Shown in pieces: positions 33,745-44,720 of a DNA stretch of 64,000 bases. The stretch lies in the NCBI GenBank assembly GCA_028583605.1, contig CM053327.1, positions 2,542,001 through 2,606,000 on the forward strand, written 5' to 3'. The notes under the pieces are model-generated. The model worked only from the letters and a program-made list of their open reading frames with translations. It made no database searches and was not told where the DNA came from. The first letter of the stretch is position 1; each line of letters opens with the position of its first letter. A program made the translations under genes and the position numbers. The DNA is from Dastarcus helophoroides. Taxonomy: Eukaryota; Arthropoda; Insecta; Coleoptera; Bothrideridae.

Positions 33745-34480
33745 TATACTTTTTTTTGCAAATCAGTTGAAATATTTATGAAATTGTTGCCTGAGTTGAT
33801 AATGTTTCAGGTAAAAGACATCCATTCGCCATTCGCCATTCGCCATTCCATTCGATGACTTACAGATTTTATAAGATCGTCTCGGATCGCGCGAAATGTT
33901 CGATTCCAACCGCAATTACTGCGCTGCCTTGCAATTTAATAAACATGTGCTAACTCCGAAATTATTGATTTAAATAAAAGAAAAAAAATAGATGTGCATT
34001 CTATCCTTCGACTTTATTTAAAAACACCCTATATATTACTGCATTTTTAAAATCTGCACAATTTTCTGAAATATATGGTAAAATTGCGGTTTTGATTAAC
34101 TTTTGCCATTATTGTTTCACGGAAATCAGGTATTCGATCATAATCATCCTCACTTAACTCTTGAAGTAAATGTATTTTCTAAAGTTTTAAAGTTTGTTTT
34201 AAAAATGCGACATATAGATGATCTACTTGCTTTATGTTCTCTATGAGTCTTACGCACAGAAGTTAAAGGATCTTTCACAAAACTCTGCAATACTTCAAAG
34301 GCGTTATTGTCATTAGGCTTTGGCCTTCCTGGTCAAGGCTGATCGTTGTGCACACAGTTGATTTTGATATTGGCGTTTTGTTTGGAAACGTATCATTAAA
34401 TAAACGAACTACTTGATCGAATGACCTTTTGAGATAGCCATACTGTCTCATTATCAACATCATTTCGTGTGGAGCCATAT
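33745..34480 (-). mobile_element. DUF4817-type (Tc1/mariner-like) transposase relic, family X
   Basis: From 34478 down, the ORF begins with MAPHEMMLIMRQYGYLKRSF, then VVRLFNDTFPNKTPISKSTV: the helix-turn-helix of DUF4817, which binds transposon ends. After a frameshift, TSVRKTHREHKASRSSICRI and then LQELSEDDYDRIPDFRETIM give the start of the transposase proper. The DDE catalytic region is missing. 33745-34035 resumes with the family X terminal block (SVSH, RDDLI-type C-terminus read on minus), which contains a ccattcg microsatellite at 33826-33848. It is a deletion derivative. Confidence 0.7.
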
Positions 34481-34736
34481 TCGATTAAATATTTAATGAG
34501 AAATTTGACAAATCGAATATTTCTTGACAAAGCTATTTTATTATAAAATGACAAATGCGGTTTAAATATTATCCTACAAAGTTGATTTTATCAAATAAAT
34601 TTCTGAATTGGGGTTTAATATTAAATTAATTTAAAACAATAGCTGTAAATCCTCCGTTTTTTAAAATTTTTAACAAAATTCTATATTGCTGTAAATAGAA
34701 TAAATTTACCTCTCAAATTGCATCTTCAAATTTTCC
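34481..34736. other. No recognisable feature
   Basis: AT-rich spacer between the transposase relic and the family A copy. Confidence 0.4.
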
Positions 34737-36350
34737 ACCCTTACTCTATGACAACAACAATAATGCGACTTCTTCAAAGGAAAAGGCTGACCTGTTAGCC
34801 TTAATATTTGCTATAAATTCCAACCTTGACTCTCGAAATACAGAACCGCCTATTCTTCCTAAGTTTGGCACTTCGATGCCTGAAGTGGTTTTCAGACAAC
34901 ACACAGTCGGGAAGATTCTCAGATTTTTTCGAGCTCAACAAATCCAAAGCTTCTGGCCTTGATGGTATCCCCGCTATTGTTCTTAAAAAGTGCACTCCAA
35001 AGTTAACTCCTGTCCTAAGAAATTTGTTCACACTCTCTTACAACAAAGGTGTATTCCCTAACTACTGAAAATCTATTAGAGTGCAGCCGGTGCCCAAAAA
35101 GCTATAAAAAGAATTTGGCCAACAACCATCGCCCTATATCTTTATTGCCCGTTATATCTAAAGTGATGGAAAAGGTTATCAATATCGAGATTCTCAAATA
35201 TCTGAAGGACAAGAGGTAATGCGGTTTCAGACAACAACGCTCATCTGGCGATCTACTGGCATATTTTACTCATATCTGTAACTTAGCTATGAAAAAACAC
35301 GGTAAGGCTAGGATTGTGGCATTGGATATTTCAAAGGCCTTCGACAAAGTTTGGCTTCTTGCCAAATTAACATCCTATGGTGTTCCTCCTGGACTCTCTC
35401 ATTTGATATCCAGTTTTCTCGCTGACAGATCTCTTCAGGTCGTCGTCAAAGGCATCTTATCCGAGACATTTGCGATAAATGCAGGTGTACCTCAGGAGTC
35501 CGTCCTGAGACCTACTCTGTTCCTGTCACACATCATCTTTTTTCTCCGAAAAACCATTATTCGTCGCTGCTTTAGATCAACTAGGAGAACAGCAAATACA
35601 GATGAATAATCGGGATCTTGAAATCATTCTGGAATAGGGTTAGAAAAAGTTTGTCGACTTTAATGCCTCAAAAGTTTAGGCCGCAGTTTTCTCTAATAGA
35701 GAAAGAAAACATGAAGGGATAATGCAACAAACATACTCATGGATGGTAAAATCCTCCCAATGGAATTTAATTTGAACGCGTCCCGGCCAAATTCGCCTCT
35801 TAGAAGCTAGGCTTTCTTTTTAGAGCTAAAAAGTACTTTACATCTCAATCTGTACAAAGTTCAAGTTAGGCTAACACTAGAACACTGTTTCCATGTTTAG
35901 AATTCAACCTCAAAACACACTTTAGCTCTTTTGGATTCAATTTAAAAAAGAGCGATTCACCTAATTGATGACGAGCTGATTCTCTGAAAACACTAGAGCA
36001 CAGAAGAATGGTTGGTGATTTATCTCTTTTTTACAAGTACTTTCATGAGAGATGCTCACTTGATCCCTCGAAGGGCAAAATTTTTGAGGCATACGAGAAC
36101 GGACGCACCAAATTTCTGTACGGTTCAGCTTGACACAGTAAGAACTTCTGTCTACAAAGGTTCCTTTTTTTATAAAACTTTCAAGCTATGAAACTCGTTA
36201 CGGATCAAAATTTTTATTAAAAATTACAACCTATCCTTGTTTAAGAACGCGGTTCATCGCTATCTATCGTTGTTTTCGTATCCTACTCACGTTGCTTTAA
36301 AGGCATAATAGGGTTATTCTTTGCGTTTAAAGTAAACATAAAAAGGATGA
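34737..36350 (+). mobile_element. CR1/Jockey-type non-LTR retrotransposon (family A), RT copy lacking YADD
   Basis: A plus-strand family A copy from the linker to the 3' end. RT fingers: SKASGLDGIPAIVLKKC (open at 34826-35068), then NHRPISLLPVIS after frame breaks. Palm: 35289-35609 with IVALDISKAFDKVW (first catalytic aspartate) and INAGVPQESVLRPT. Immediately after FLSHI the sequence jumps to the FFLRKTI segment, so about 60-70 bp containing YADD are deleted. The post-RT region (about 35740-36000) and the C-terminal tail (to about 36300) are readable in pieces. The 3' end, ggcataatagggttattctt, matches the other copies. Confidence 0.87.
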
Positions 36351-36523
36351 CGTATCACGAACTATACTGTACAATTTAAAAAAAAATGGGGACAACCTTT
36401 TGGGTGGCAGGGAAGGTTAATGAAAACATTAACAAAATGAAAGCTTTTTTGAAAGCATATCTGTACTTCATCTAAAATTCACTATTAGTCTAAGTATCTT
36501 GTCATTCCGGGATTTTTGAGATA

Positions 36524-36830
36524 CAGTGTGTCAAAAATATTCGAGAGCTACATGGCTTTACCGTACTAAAGACTCACCTGTATAAACAATGCGTTTCAAT
36601 AAAAACTTTTTGTCACTTTTGTTTTTTTTTTTGGACACCATAATGAATGTTATTATTTGCAAACGCACCATATTCTTCTGAGTAATTTGATATGTGTCAT
36701 GACATAATAATTCAAATATGGCAAAGTAGGTTATACAAAATAATTTATAAAAAAATAAATAAATCACCATAATTCTAATAATAAAAAATAGAGTCCCTAA
36801 AAATGCAACATTATATATTCTAACACACTG
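36524..36830. mobile_element. Short TA-flanked MITE
   Basis: The left end is cagtgtgtcaaaaatattc at 36524; the right end, read inward on minus, is cagtgtgttagaatatata from 36830. TA dinucleotides flank both sides (36522-36523 and 36831-36832), as in Tc1/mariner insertions. Length is 307 bp. The minus ORF 36558-36770 shows no transposase motifs. This is a non-autonomous element by structure. Confidence 0.6.
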
Positions 36831-36832
36831 TA

Positions 36833-37394
36833 TAATATTAAAATATTTATTAATAATCGTTATAGATTCCTCGAGAAGTTAAGTATTTTATTTTAGTTTG
36901 TCAGATATTCCACGTTACATGAATAAGTATTTAATGTTAAAGAATTTTTGAAAAATTGATGACATAATTTTTAGAACATCTAAACGTTTTCATAGACTTA
37001 CCCCATTTAAAGTGGTGCATGCACGTTACAATTATACTAAAAACTCTTTAAATATTTCACAGTTTGTTACAATAATTTTACTTTTTTAGTAATTATTGTT
37101 ATGTACCTAGGTATAGTATTTTCATTGTTAAAAGTTAAGATACGTGCACCCTACTATAATTTTTTTGTAAAAAAGTAATAAATTAATTCATTTAACTAAC
37201 TTTGCCACATTTAAAGTATGGCATGTCATATAATCAGATTAATGAGAAAAATATACTAAATATGAAAATGATAAAATTTAATATGAGGTTTATAAGAAAT
37301 AATAAAGTTGGCATAATTTTCTTGAAAGCAGTTTATTTCAGAGAAAATTAACCTACTTAAGGTGAAAAGGCCTTAAAGAACAACAAATAAAGTT
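36833..37394. other. No recognisable gene
   Basis: AT-rich. catttaaagtggtgcatgca near 37005 and catttaaagtatggcatgtc near 37209 are similar short blocks that may mark another small repeat. Confidence 0.35.
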
Positions 37395-37560
37395 TTTGAT
37401 TATTTTCGTTCAGACTTTAAATAAGCAAGTTTCAGCTGATTATTAAATAAGGCGTTTTTAATTTTTTCCAAATAAAATCAAGACGAATTGGGATTCAATT
37501 TTTTTTCTTAGCGAAATATTGTTAAACTTTAAATTCTGCACTACTTAGGTACCCCTGCAT
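37395..37560 (-). pseudogene. Penelope-like element fragment upstream of the GIY-YIG domain
   Basis: Read on minus, this matches the segment that precedes the GIY-YIG domain at 61210-61330: TTGAATCCCAATTCGTCTTG against the sequence at 61285-61300, and CAGCTGAAACTTGCTTATTT against 61200-61220. It is short and interrupted by stops. Confidence 0.6.
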
Positions 37561-38034
37561 CTCGAACCGTTTGGCCGTTTGGTTCAATCTGTATACATAC
37601 ATACATATATATATTTAGGCACGCTGGCCGGTTGACTTATTTGCCTGTTTGGAGAGCCAGCCCTGCACGCGACAACAAGTACAGCTAAAATGTATACCGC
37701 AAAACGTTAATAAAAAAACGTGTGGTTTGAAATACTTTTTCTTGAAACACGACCGAACCAGGAAAGAATTCAAGCTCTTGGTTATGAAATTTTAATCACT
37801 CGTCCTACATTCCCAAGCTTGCGCCTTCAGACTATTTTGTCTTCTTCCATTTGAAATGGTCCTGGTGTGCATAATTGTTTAAAGACAACGTTATCATCTG
37901 GTTCAATTCCCAGGGACAAATTTATGTGCAGATGAATTAAAGAAGGGGTGTCGTTCTACTTAGGAATTACAGTGAAGTCCATTAATTTCCAAGTGTATAG
38001 TTGCCTTACATTTGTCAGCGTTTGATTTTATTAT
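37561..38034. other. No gene; short catata microsatellite
   Basis: A tacatacatacatatatata run lies at 37591-37612, followed by a small GC-richer block (37618-37680) of unknown nature. Nothing else was seen. Confidence 0.4.
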
Positions 38035-38115
38035 ACCAATCTGATGGGATCGAATAAAATCAAAATTGCTCTTTGGTTTCCAAACTCTGAATCTGATGGT
38101 TGTTCAAACCTGTTG
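38035..38115 (+). repeat. Fragment of hammerhead family 2
   Basis: accaat (38035) and tttggt (38072) could form stem I around CTGATGG, a weak stem II and AAAA where GAAA is expected. Downstream ccaaactctgaatctgatgg and ttcaaacctgttgatt match the other family 2 copies. It is a degenerate relic. Confidence 0.55.
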
Positions 38116-38884
38116 ATTGTTTTTATTCCAAATAGGTACTTCGTATGGCCGAAAGGTCTAATTTCATGTAGTAACTGTTATTTATTTAGACATTGTTAAT
38201 GATTCTGTATCTAAGTGAATCGTATAAGTTGCAATATGGAAACTAAGCTCGGGGTGGCTGGTGCAAATTCCTATGTTCTGAAATCACGCCAACGTAAGTG
38301 AAAGTCTGCAAAGTTAATTATAAACTCTGTTGTATCAAAGGGATCGAAATTAAATTAGGCAATTAAAGCCATTTGTCTTTATCGATAAAAGTCGACTCTT
38401 GCAAAAAAGTTTCGAAAGCCATGAATAATTAAAACTTTACCACTTTACAAGACCTGATAAATAAAAAATATTCAGTATAAGATGCTTTGTAATAATCAAA
38501 ATATATTTACTCTCTTAGTGTTGGTATCTTCCGAATTTCCGGAACTTTGTACTGATTACGAGGAGGCATTAAAAAATTCTTTTCCCACTATAGAAAGAAA
38601 CAAACTTGAAGTTTAAAATATTTGATTATTCAATATATTTTTCTTTTAAATTATTACATTTATCATACTAAACCTGCCACGCTTCTAGACCTTTTAAAAA
38701 TAAGCTTTCATCTTGTTTTGCAAACCATGCCTCCACGGCTTTTGTAACTCTTTGTTGGCAGAAAATTCACGATCTCTAACATTTTTTTCGCTTGATGAGA
38801 TTGAAGTCAGATCTGGTCAATAAGAGATGTGTTCGAACCCCAAATCACGAATTGTTTGGACACATGAGATTTGTATGGACAGTA
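38116..38884. other. No recognisable gene
   Basis: Mixed AT-rich DNA. gttcgaacccc at 38822 is box-B-like, but no box A was found. The ORF 38792-38983 runs into the inverted repeat of the next element. Confidence 0.35.
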
Positions 38885-40436
38885 GGGTGTCCGCTATTTA
38901 CCAAGTTAGCGTTTTTAACTTGGGTATTCTCTAGATTATTTCTTTGCAGTCAAAAAGCAATTTTAGAAAAGAAAAAAAAATGATGCGGTTAATTTCATCT
39001 AAATGACGATAGGTTTCCCATTTAATGAACATAGGGTTTTTGCAATTATTGAAAAAAAATTTCTTGCTTATTATTTTCAATAATTCATAAGATGTTGTTA
39101 ATTCCGCTTCTATTATAATCTCTTTATATAAAAAAGTCCAAAATTTATTTTATAAATTTGGGGGAGTATATCTTTTTGGGCAAGTTGGTATTTTCCAAAC
39201 TTTGACGATGGATACTGGCTAAACGGCTAAACAAATTCTTACTTTTAGGTAAAATAATTGATGTAAAATTTTATCCTTTTTAATTTTGGTAACAATAAGC
39301 GTTTTTAAAGGATGCAATGTTACTGACTTATAAGCAAAAAAAACTAAAACAAGTGCTAAAAAGCGCCGTTTTCTTTAATTTTAAAATTTAGGTGACGTCC
39401 AGAATCCGTCGCAAACCCTTAAATCGGATGCCTGGAGTAAATGTCAAAAGTTTTTTGCTTTGGTGGAATTTTTAGGAAGCAAAAAAGTTAATTTGTCTGA
39501 GCTTGAGTTCGAATTTTCCAAATATATCTTTTCCCATAATTTTGTATTTTTTATTTATTGACTACCCAATGTCTTTTTGGTATATTTAAATTAAATGTAT
39601 TAGTTTATGCTCTGATCGAAGAGTTCTGCCTTTTCTATCTTGTCTTTTTGTGTTATTTTTATTTCTGAAGATTTTTCCCTCAATTAGGTTGACACAATGA
39701 GCTACCGTACTTCTTCTCTATTGAATTAAGTGTTCACTTGTTCTTGAAGGAGTTTTCTACAATGTAGGACGAAACGTCGAACATTTAGAACATTTCATGA
39801 ACTGGATTCATTCCCGCAAGGGGGATTTTTATTAATTTTGTAGGAAAAATAATTTTTCAAAACATGCAATGGCAGTACGTGAAAATTTAAATCATTCAAC
39901 AATGTGAATATACTTTTCATTTTTAAAATTCCTCTTCGACCGCTAAATGGTTTTAAGGTATCCTACTTACAGCAAATTTAAAATAAATTTTTAATTACAA
40001 TCTTCATTAAATTACTACTAAGAGTGTAAAATAAAACATATAACATCTTAGTATTCAAATGCCATGAAATAGGCGACAAATTAAAAAAAAGTGAGAAAAT
40101 ATTGGAAAAAAACTGTAAAAATAAATTAAATTTTTCAATTTCAAAACTCGTTAAAATTATAAGAAAAAATTTTAACTTTAAAATGAAAACTTTTTTATAT
40201 AAAGGGATCATAATAAAAGCAGAATAAATAACAGCTGGTGATTTATTGAATATAATAAGTGGGAAAAAATTTATCATTTAAAAAGTGCAAAAATGTTAAT
40301 TAAATGGGAAATGTATCGCCATTTAGGCAAGGTTAAACGACAAAGAAATTTTTTTTTTAAATGGCTTTTAGACGGCAAGAAATAATCTAAAGAATACCCA
40401 AGTTAAAAAAGCCAACTTCGTAAATAGTGGACACCC
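38885..40436. mobile_element. 1.55 kb element with about 250 bp terminal inverted repeats and TA flanks
   Basis: The left TIR (38885 to about 39135) and right TIR (about 40185-40436) are reverse complements with scattered differences: gggtgtccgctatttaccaa against gggtgtccactatttacgaa at the tips, gaacttgggtattc-type agreement further in, and ctctttatataaaaaagt against ccctttatataaaaaagt near the inner end. TA lies on both sides (38883-38884 and 40437-40438). No transposase is seen inside; the minus ORF 39978-40277 is low-complexity. The structure fits a non-autonomous DNA transposon, probably Tc1/mariner-like, with unusually long TIRs. It has been invaded by hammerhead family 3 sequence around 39700-39840. 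Confidence 0.8.
39739..39783 (+). ncRNA. Hammerhead-like motif, family 3 (degenerate core)
   Basis: Stem I TGTTC/GAACA, a core CTTGAAGGA close to CUGAAGA, a stem II hairpin TTCTAC-AAT-GTAGGA, an intact GAAA (39771-39774) and the cleavage triplet GUC formed by CGTC. One inserted T and one A-to-G change in the first core strand probably abolish cleavage. The GAAACGTCG block is typical of hammerhead motifs in Penelope-type terminal repeats. Confidence 0.5.
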
Positions 40437-42679
40437 TAATATACAGGTATTTTCCGGCAAAAGCAAAACTTTTGACAACTGTCCGCGTCTATTCTTGTTA
40501 GTTTTTTCGCGTAGAGTGGTCAGGAACGTCGAATATTTATTCCAAGTTATTACTCTAACCTTATCCAGATAATCAATTATGATTTGAACACGAAACTTAG
40601 GCCTTGGAAACTATTGCAGAATATCTATTGAAGAAATTCAAAATTTATTTTACGCGCTATAGATTAGTTTTTTAAAAAGTGGAAATTTCAAAGGATCGAA
40701 ATTTTTTAAAGTTAAAATTTTAAAAAAGAGCTACATTTTTAAACCAAGATATACATTTAAAAGGTTAATATTTTCAAAAAAATCGAAATTTAAAAGGAAG
40801 GTCGAATTTTTCAAGCAAAACTCAAAATGCAATGAATCATTTTCAATAAAATTAATTATTAGAACAATTATCGAAATTTTGACAGGTGATATAAAAAAAA
40901 ATAAATGTATTTTACAGTAGGCTACACTTACAAAAAAAAATATAACAATTTTGGGAAAAAACCCAATTTAGAATTAAAAGTCGAAAGTTTCAAAAAGGAT
41001 TCCAGAAAAAAGTTTTCAAAGATTCAAGATTTTAAAATAAGTTTAAATTTCCGCAAAAGTGGAATTTTTTAAAAGCCAAAATCCCCAGAAAGTAAAAACT
41101 AAAAGAACTAATCGAATTTTTGAAAAACTATTGACCTAACAAAAAAAAATTGTGAAAATAAATCGAAATTTTCAAGGTCAAAATTTTGTAATAAAATCTA
41201 AAAATTCAGAACAGGCTAGTTTTTCCAAAAAGTCAAAGCTACCAAGAAAATACAAAATTGTGAACAAAAGTGAAAATTTAAAAAAAAAAGTTAAAATCTT
41301 GTTAAGCATAACAATATTCAAAGTTTAAAGAAAGTAAAAATTTTCACGAAAAGCAAATTTTCCAAAAAAAAGTGAAAGTTTTCAAAGAAATCAGATTTTT
41401 CAAGAGAAAAAGCCAGTTACTCTTCCAGGTGTAATGTTTCCGACCGAAACATTATGTTTATTAATTTTATTTACCATTTCTACGACCCAATTTGGAAATA
41501 TTAAAATTTCTATTCATGTTAAAATTTTTAAATACTTCAATTTTTTATTTTTAAGTAATTCTTCCTTATTGTTCCCTTTCCGTGTTATGTTCTCCTGGCG
41601 AGCTCAAATAAGGGCGAAACATCGATGTCCAGTGCCGCAAACTTTTTGGTATTTTTATATTTTTATAATTTATCAAATACTACATTTTTTTATATCTAAT
41701 TTTGTTCTTCAATTTTTCATTTCTTCCTATTCTTTGTAAAATAAACTAACCTATTTTTTGTCAGCTAGTATGAGGTGACGTATTTAATAAATTTAAATAC
41801 ATGTAGTCATATTTTAAAAAATGTTTTAGTTTATTATTGAAAAAATTGTAAATATTTCAAATCTGGGTCATAGAAATGTTAAATAAAATTAATAAACAGA
41901 AAAAATTAGCATTTTGAAAAAAAGTCAAAGTTTTCAAAGGCGATACCTTGAGACGAAAATAAAAATTTAAAAAAATGTGAAATTCACAAAAAAAAAACGG
42001 GAATCTCCAAAACAAGACAAAGTTTCCAATAAAATAAAAGTCGACACTTTTTTAAAAAATTAAAATTTAAAAAGTGAAAAGAAATTTGAATAGAAGTTTT
42101 TAGAAAACTGTATAAATAAAAGTTTTCAATAAAGACGCATTTTCCAAAAGTAACTTTTTCTTAAATTAGGATTAGGTTAAAAGCTTTAAAAGTTAAAGTC
42201 GATATTTTAATTAGGTCAAATTTTGTAAAATAAATTAAAATTTGATAAAATATCGCCGTTTAAAAAAGTGATAATTTCGCAAAATCTTTAAACCTTGAAG
42301 TTTGGAATGTTCAAAAAAGGTAGAATATTTAAAACAATAAAAATTTTGGAATGGTAAACAAAAATCTTTTAGGAAAAATTCAATTAGAAAAGGTCAAAAT
42401 TTGTGAAAAGTCAATATTCCGATAAAAAATTTAAATCTTCAGAAACGCAGATATTTTAAAAAGATCGAAAATTATTAATAATATTAAAGCAAAGGTGAAT
42501 GTTTACCAAAAAAGTATAAATTGTGCGGAAACGTTAAAATTTTTTCAAAAAAGTAAAAGAATTTAAAAAGGCTACAGTTTTTAATAAAAGTTCTAACTTG
42601 GAAAAAAGTCAATATTTTTTGGAGTTAAATTTAAAAAAAAACAAATTTTAAAAAAAATGCAATTTAAATAATAATTTTG
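40437..42679. repeat. A-rich low-complexity array
   Basis: Degenerate blocks such as aaaaagtcgaaatttt, caaaattttgaaaaa and their variants, with A in excess on plus: the complement type of 19340-21250. At 41400-41760 the array is interrupted by a more ordinary segment with an ORF (41434-41739) that has no known domain. No gene is supported. Confidence 0.65.
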
Positions 42680-42790
42680 GTTATCTTCAAAAATTGAAAA
42701 AGAAATCCTGTCCCCTGAAACCAAGAAAGATTAAAAAAACACAACAAAGGCTGCTCTAACGCTTGGTTTTAACAGACAGGATTTGTTTTT
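42680..42790 (-). repeat. Penelope-type terminal repeat fragment, family 1
   Basis: gtcccctgaaaccaagaaag followed by aacacaacaaaggctgctct and cgcttggttttaacagacag. Only the distal part of the terminal repeat is kept; the ribozyme core is missing. Confidence 0.65.
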
Positions 42791-42849
42791 TAATTTTGAA
42801 AGAGTAAAAATTCGGAAGACACTCTGTATATTTTTAATTTTCAAAATAG

Positions 42850-44065
42850 TTGAGTTAATATTTTCAAATAAGGTAGAAATTAAAAAACTCAAACAGATGA
42901 AAATTTCAAATTCGTAATTTAGAAAAAGTTAAAATTTTGTAAAGAATTTTTCAATAAAAGTCAAATCTCTCAAAGGGTCAAAAATTTGAAAGAGGTCGAG
43001 ATTAAGGTCTATATTTTTAAAAACGATGAACGTTTAATTAAAACGAAATATTTAAGTGCAAGTCGAATTATACAGCAAAATGAAAATTTTCGGAAAAAAT
43101 TCAAATTTTGAGAAAAGTCAATATTTTAAAAAGTTTTATTTTCAAAAAAAGTAGACTTTTGCAGAAAAAATCTTGATTTTTAAATAAGGTAAAAATTAAA
43201 AGAAGAAAGATCGACATTTTGCCCAAAAGATGAAAATATTCAAAAATCGCCATTTTAAAGAAAATGTTAAATTTTTGGGAAAGTTGGTTTTTATCAGAAT
43301 TTTTAAGAAAAGTCAAATCTTTCAAAAGGCAAAAAAATTGTAAGGGTCAAAATTTTCAAGAGGTCTACTTTTTAAAAAAGATAAAGGTTTCAAAAAAGCA
43401 AAAAATGTCAAAGAAAATCGAAATTTGCAGCAAATTACAAATTTTCGGAAGAAGTGGAAACTTTAAAAAGTTGCAATTTTTAGAAATGTGAGAATTTTGA
43501 CGAAAGTTGAGATTTTAGAAAGTTTTTATTTTCAAAGAAGTAGAGTTTTGCGAAAAAGGTTAAGATTTTCAAATAAAGTGGAAGTTTAAAAACAAGATCA
43601 ATATTTTTTGAAGAAGATCAAAATTTGCAAAAATCGAAATTTTAAAAAAGCTTGGGATTTTGAAATAAGTTAATTTTTAGCAGAATTTTCAAAAACAATC
43701 AAAATTTTCAAAAGGTCATAAATTTGAAAAAATTGAAATTTTCAAAAAGTCCACGTATTTTAAAAACGATGCAAGTTACAAAAATTCGGAATATTTCAAA
43801 GAAAGTCGAAATATACAGCAAAATTAAAATTTCGGAAAAGGTCGACATTTTGAAAGATGGCAATTTTTAAAAATATGAAAATTTTTAAGAAAGTCAATAT
43901 TTTAGAAAGTTTTAATTTTCAGCGAAGTAGAGTTTTGCAAAAAAAGGTTAAGATTTTCAAATAAGGTGGAAATTAAAAAAAACTTGACATTTTTTTCAGA
44001 AAAATGAAAATTTTTAAAAATTGCAAATTAAAAAAAGGAAAAATTTTGAAAACAAATAATTTTCA
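42850..44065. repeat. A-rich tandem array with a period of about 390 bp
   Basis: Landmark blocks recur in order. Block 1 (attttaaaaagttttatttt and relatives) starts near 43117, 43506 and 43896, spacings 389 and 390. Block 2 (gtcaaatctctcaaaggg and relatives) starts near 42959, 43313 and 43698. Each unit is itself made of 20-30 bp aaaagtcgaaatttt-type blocks. So this is a higher-order tandem repeat of about three units rather than random AT-rich DNA. No coding content. Confidence 0.8.
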
Positions 44066-44229
44066 GCAGTCAAAATTTTTATAATCCAATCGTTTTCTCA
44101 AACGTTAAGGTAAGAATTAAGAATTTGCATAGAAATATGCATTTGTTATTGGTCGAATTTTGACCCCATGCGGTGCTACCAATTGATAAATTATTATAAT
44201 GAAATAAATAAACAATTCAAGTATCACAC
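44066..44229. other. Short spacer
   Basis: Ordinary AT-rich DNA at the end of the array. A small cttaagaatttgcatagaaa-like palindrome is not strong enough to name. Confidence 0.3.
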
Positions 44230-44720
44230 TAAAGAACCATCTTCAAAGTTTCAATTTCCTTTCGTTCACGATTTCACCCACGTCCCCTCCCATACATATT
44301 TTAGCCCAAATCTTTTGTCCTTTGTTCGATAAATCGCTAGCTTTTATCGAACAATACCTCGGGGACATGTTCTCAAGAAGATTAATTGATCAAAAATATA
44401 TTTTTGTTTTTGTGAGCGGGTGAAGCTCGAAATGAGAAATCTTTGTTTTTGTTATTCTTGAACGTGAAAACAAAAACCTACTCCAGGGCGTGATCTGCCA
44501 CATCAGTTGGCGATTCCGCTCTCGAGACGTCCAATATTCCCCCGGGGATTCCCCATTGACCGAGTCGATAAATATAAGAGCTGGAAGGCCGGCGTATTAA
44601 ATTAAAAGACATCAGGTCGTAAGAATTTATGTTTTCACTCTCTGTTTTATTTATCGCATATTATCGTAAACTGCGGTATGGATTGGAGACCAATCGATAA
44701 ATTGTTTTGGAAATAATTCC
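44230..44720. other. GC-richer island with promoter- or LTR-like features
   Basis: Set in AT-rich flanks. It contains ctcgggg, a ccccggggattcccc block (44549-44564), a TATA-like gataaatataagagctgg (44573-44590) about 25-30 bp before a catcaggtcgtaag segment, and aattaaa at 44600. This layout resembles the U3-R part of an LTR or a core promoter. I found neither a second LTR nor a primer-binding site, so a solo LTR is only a possibility. Confidence 0.3.

Noticed and set aside
38801..38840. tRNA-like box B gttcgaacccc
   Set aside because: No box A or acceptor stem could be matched around it.
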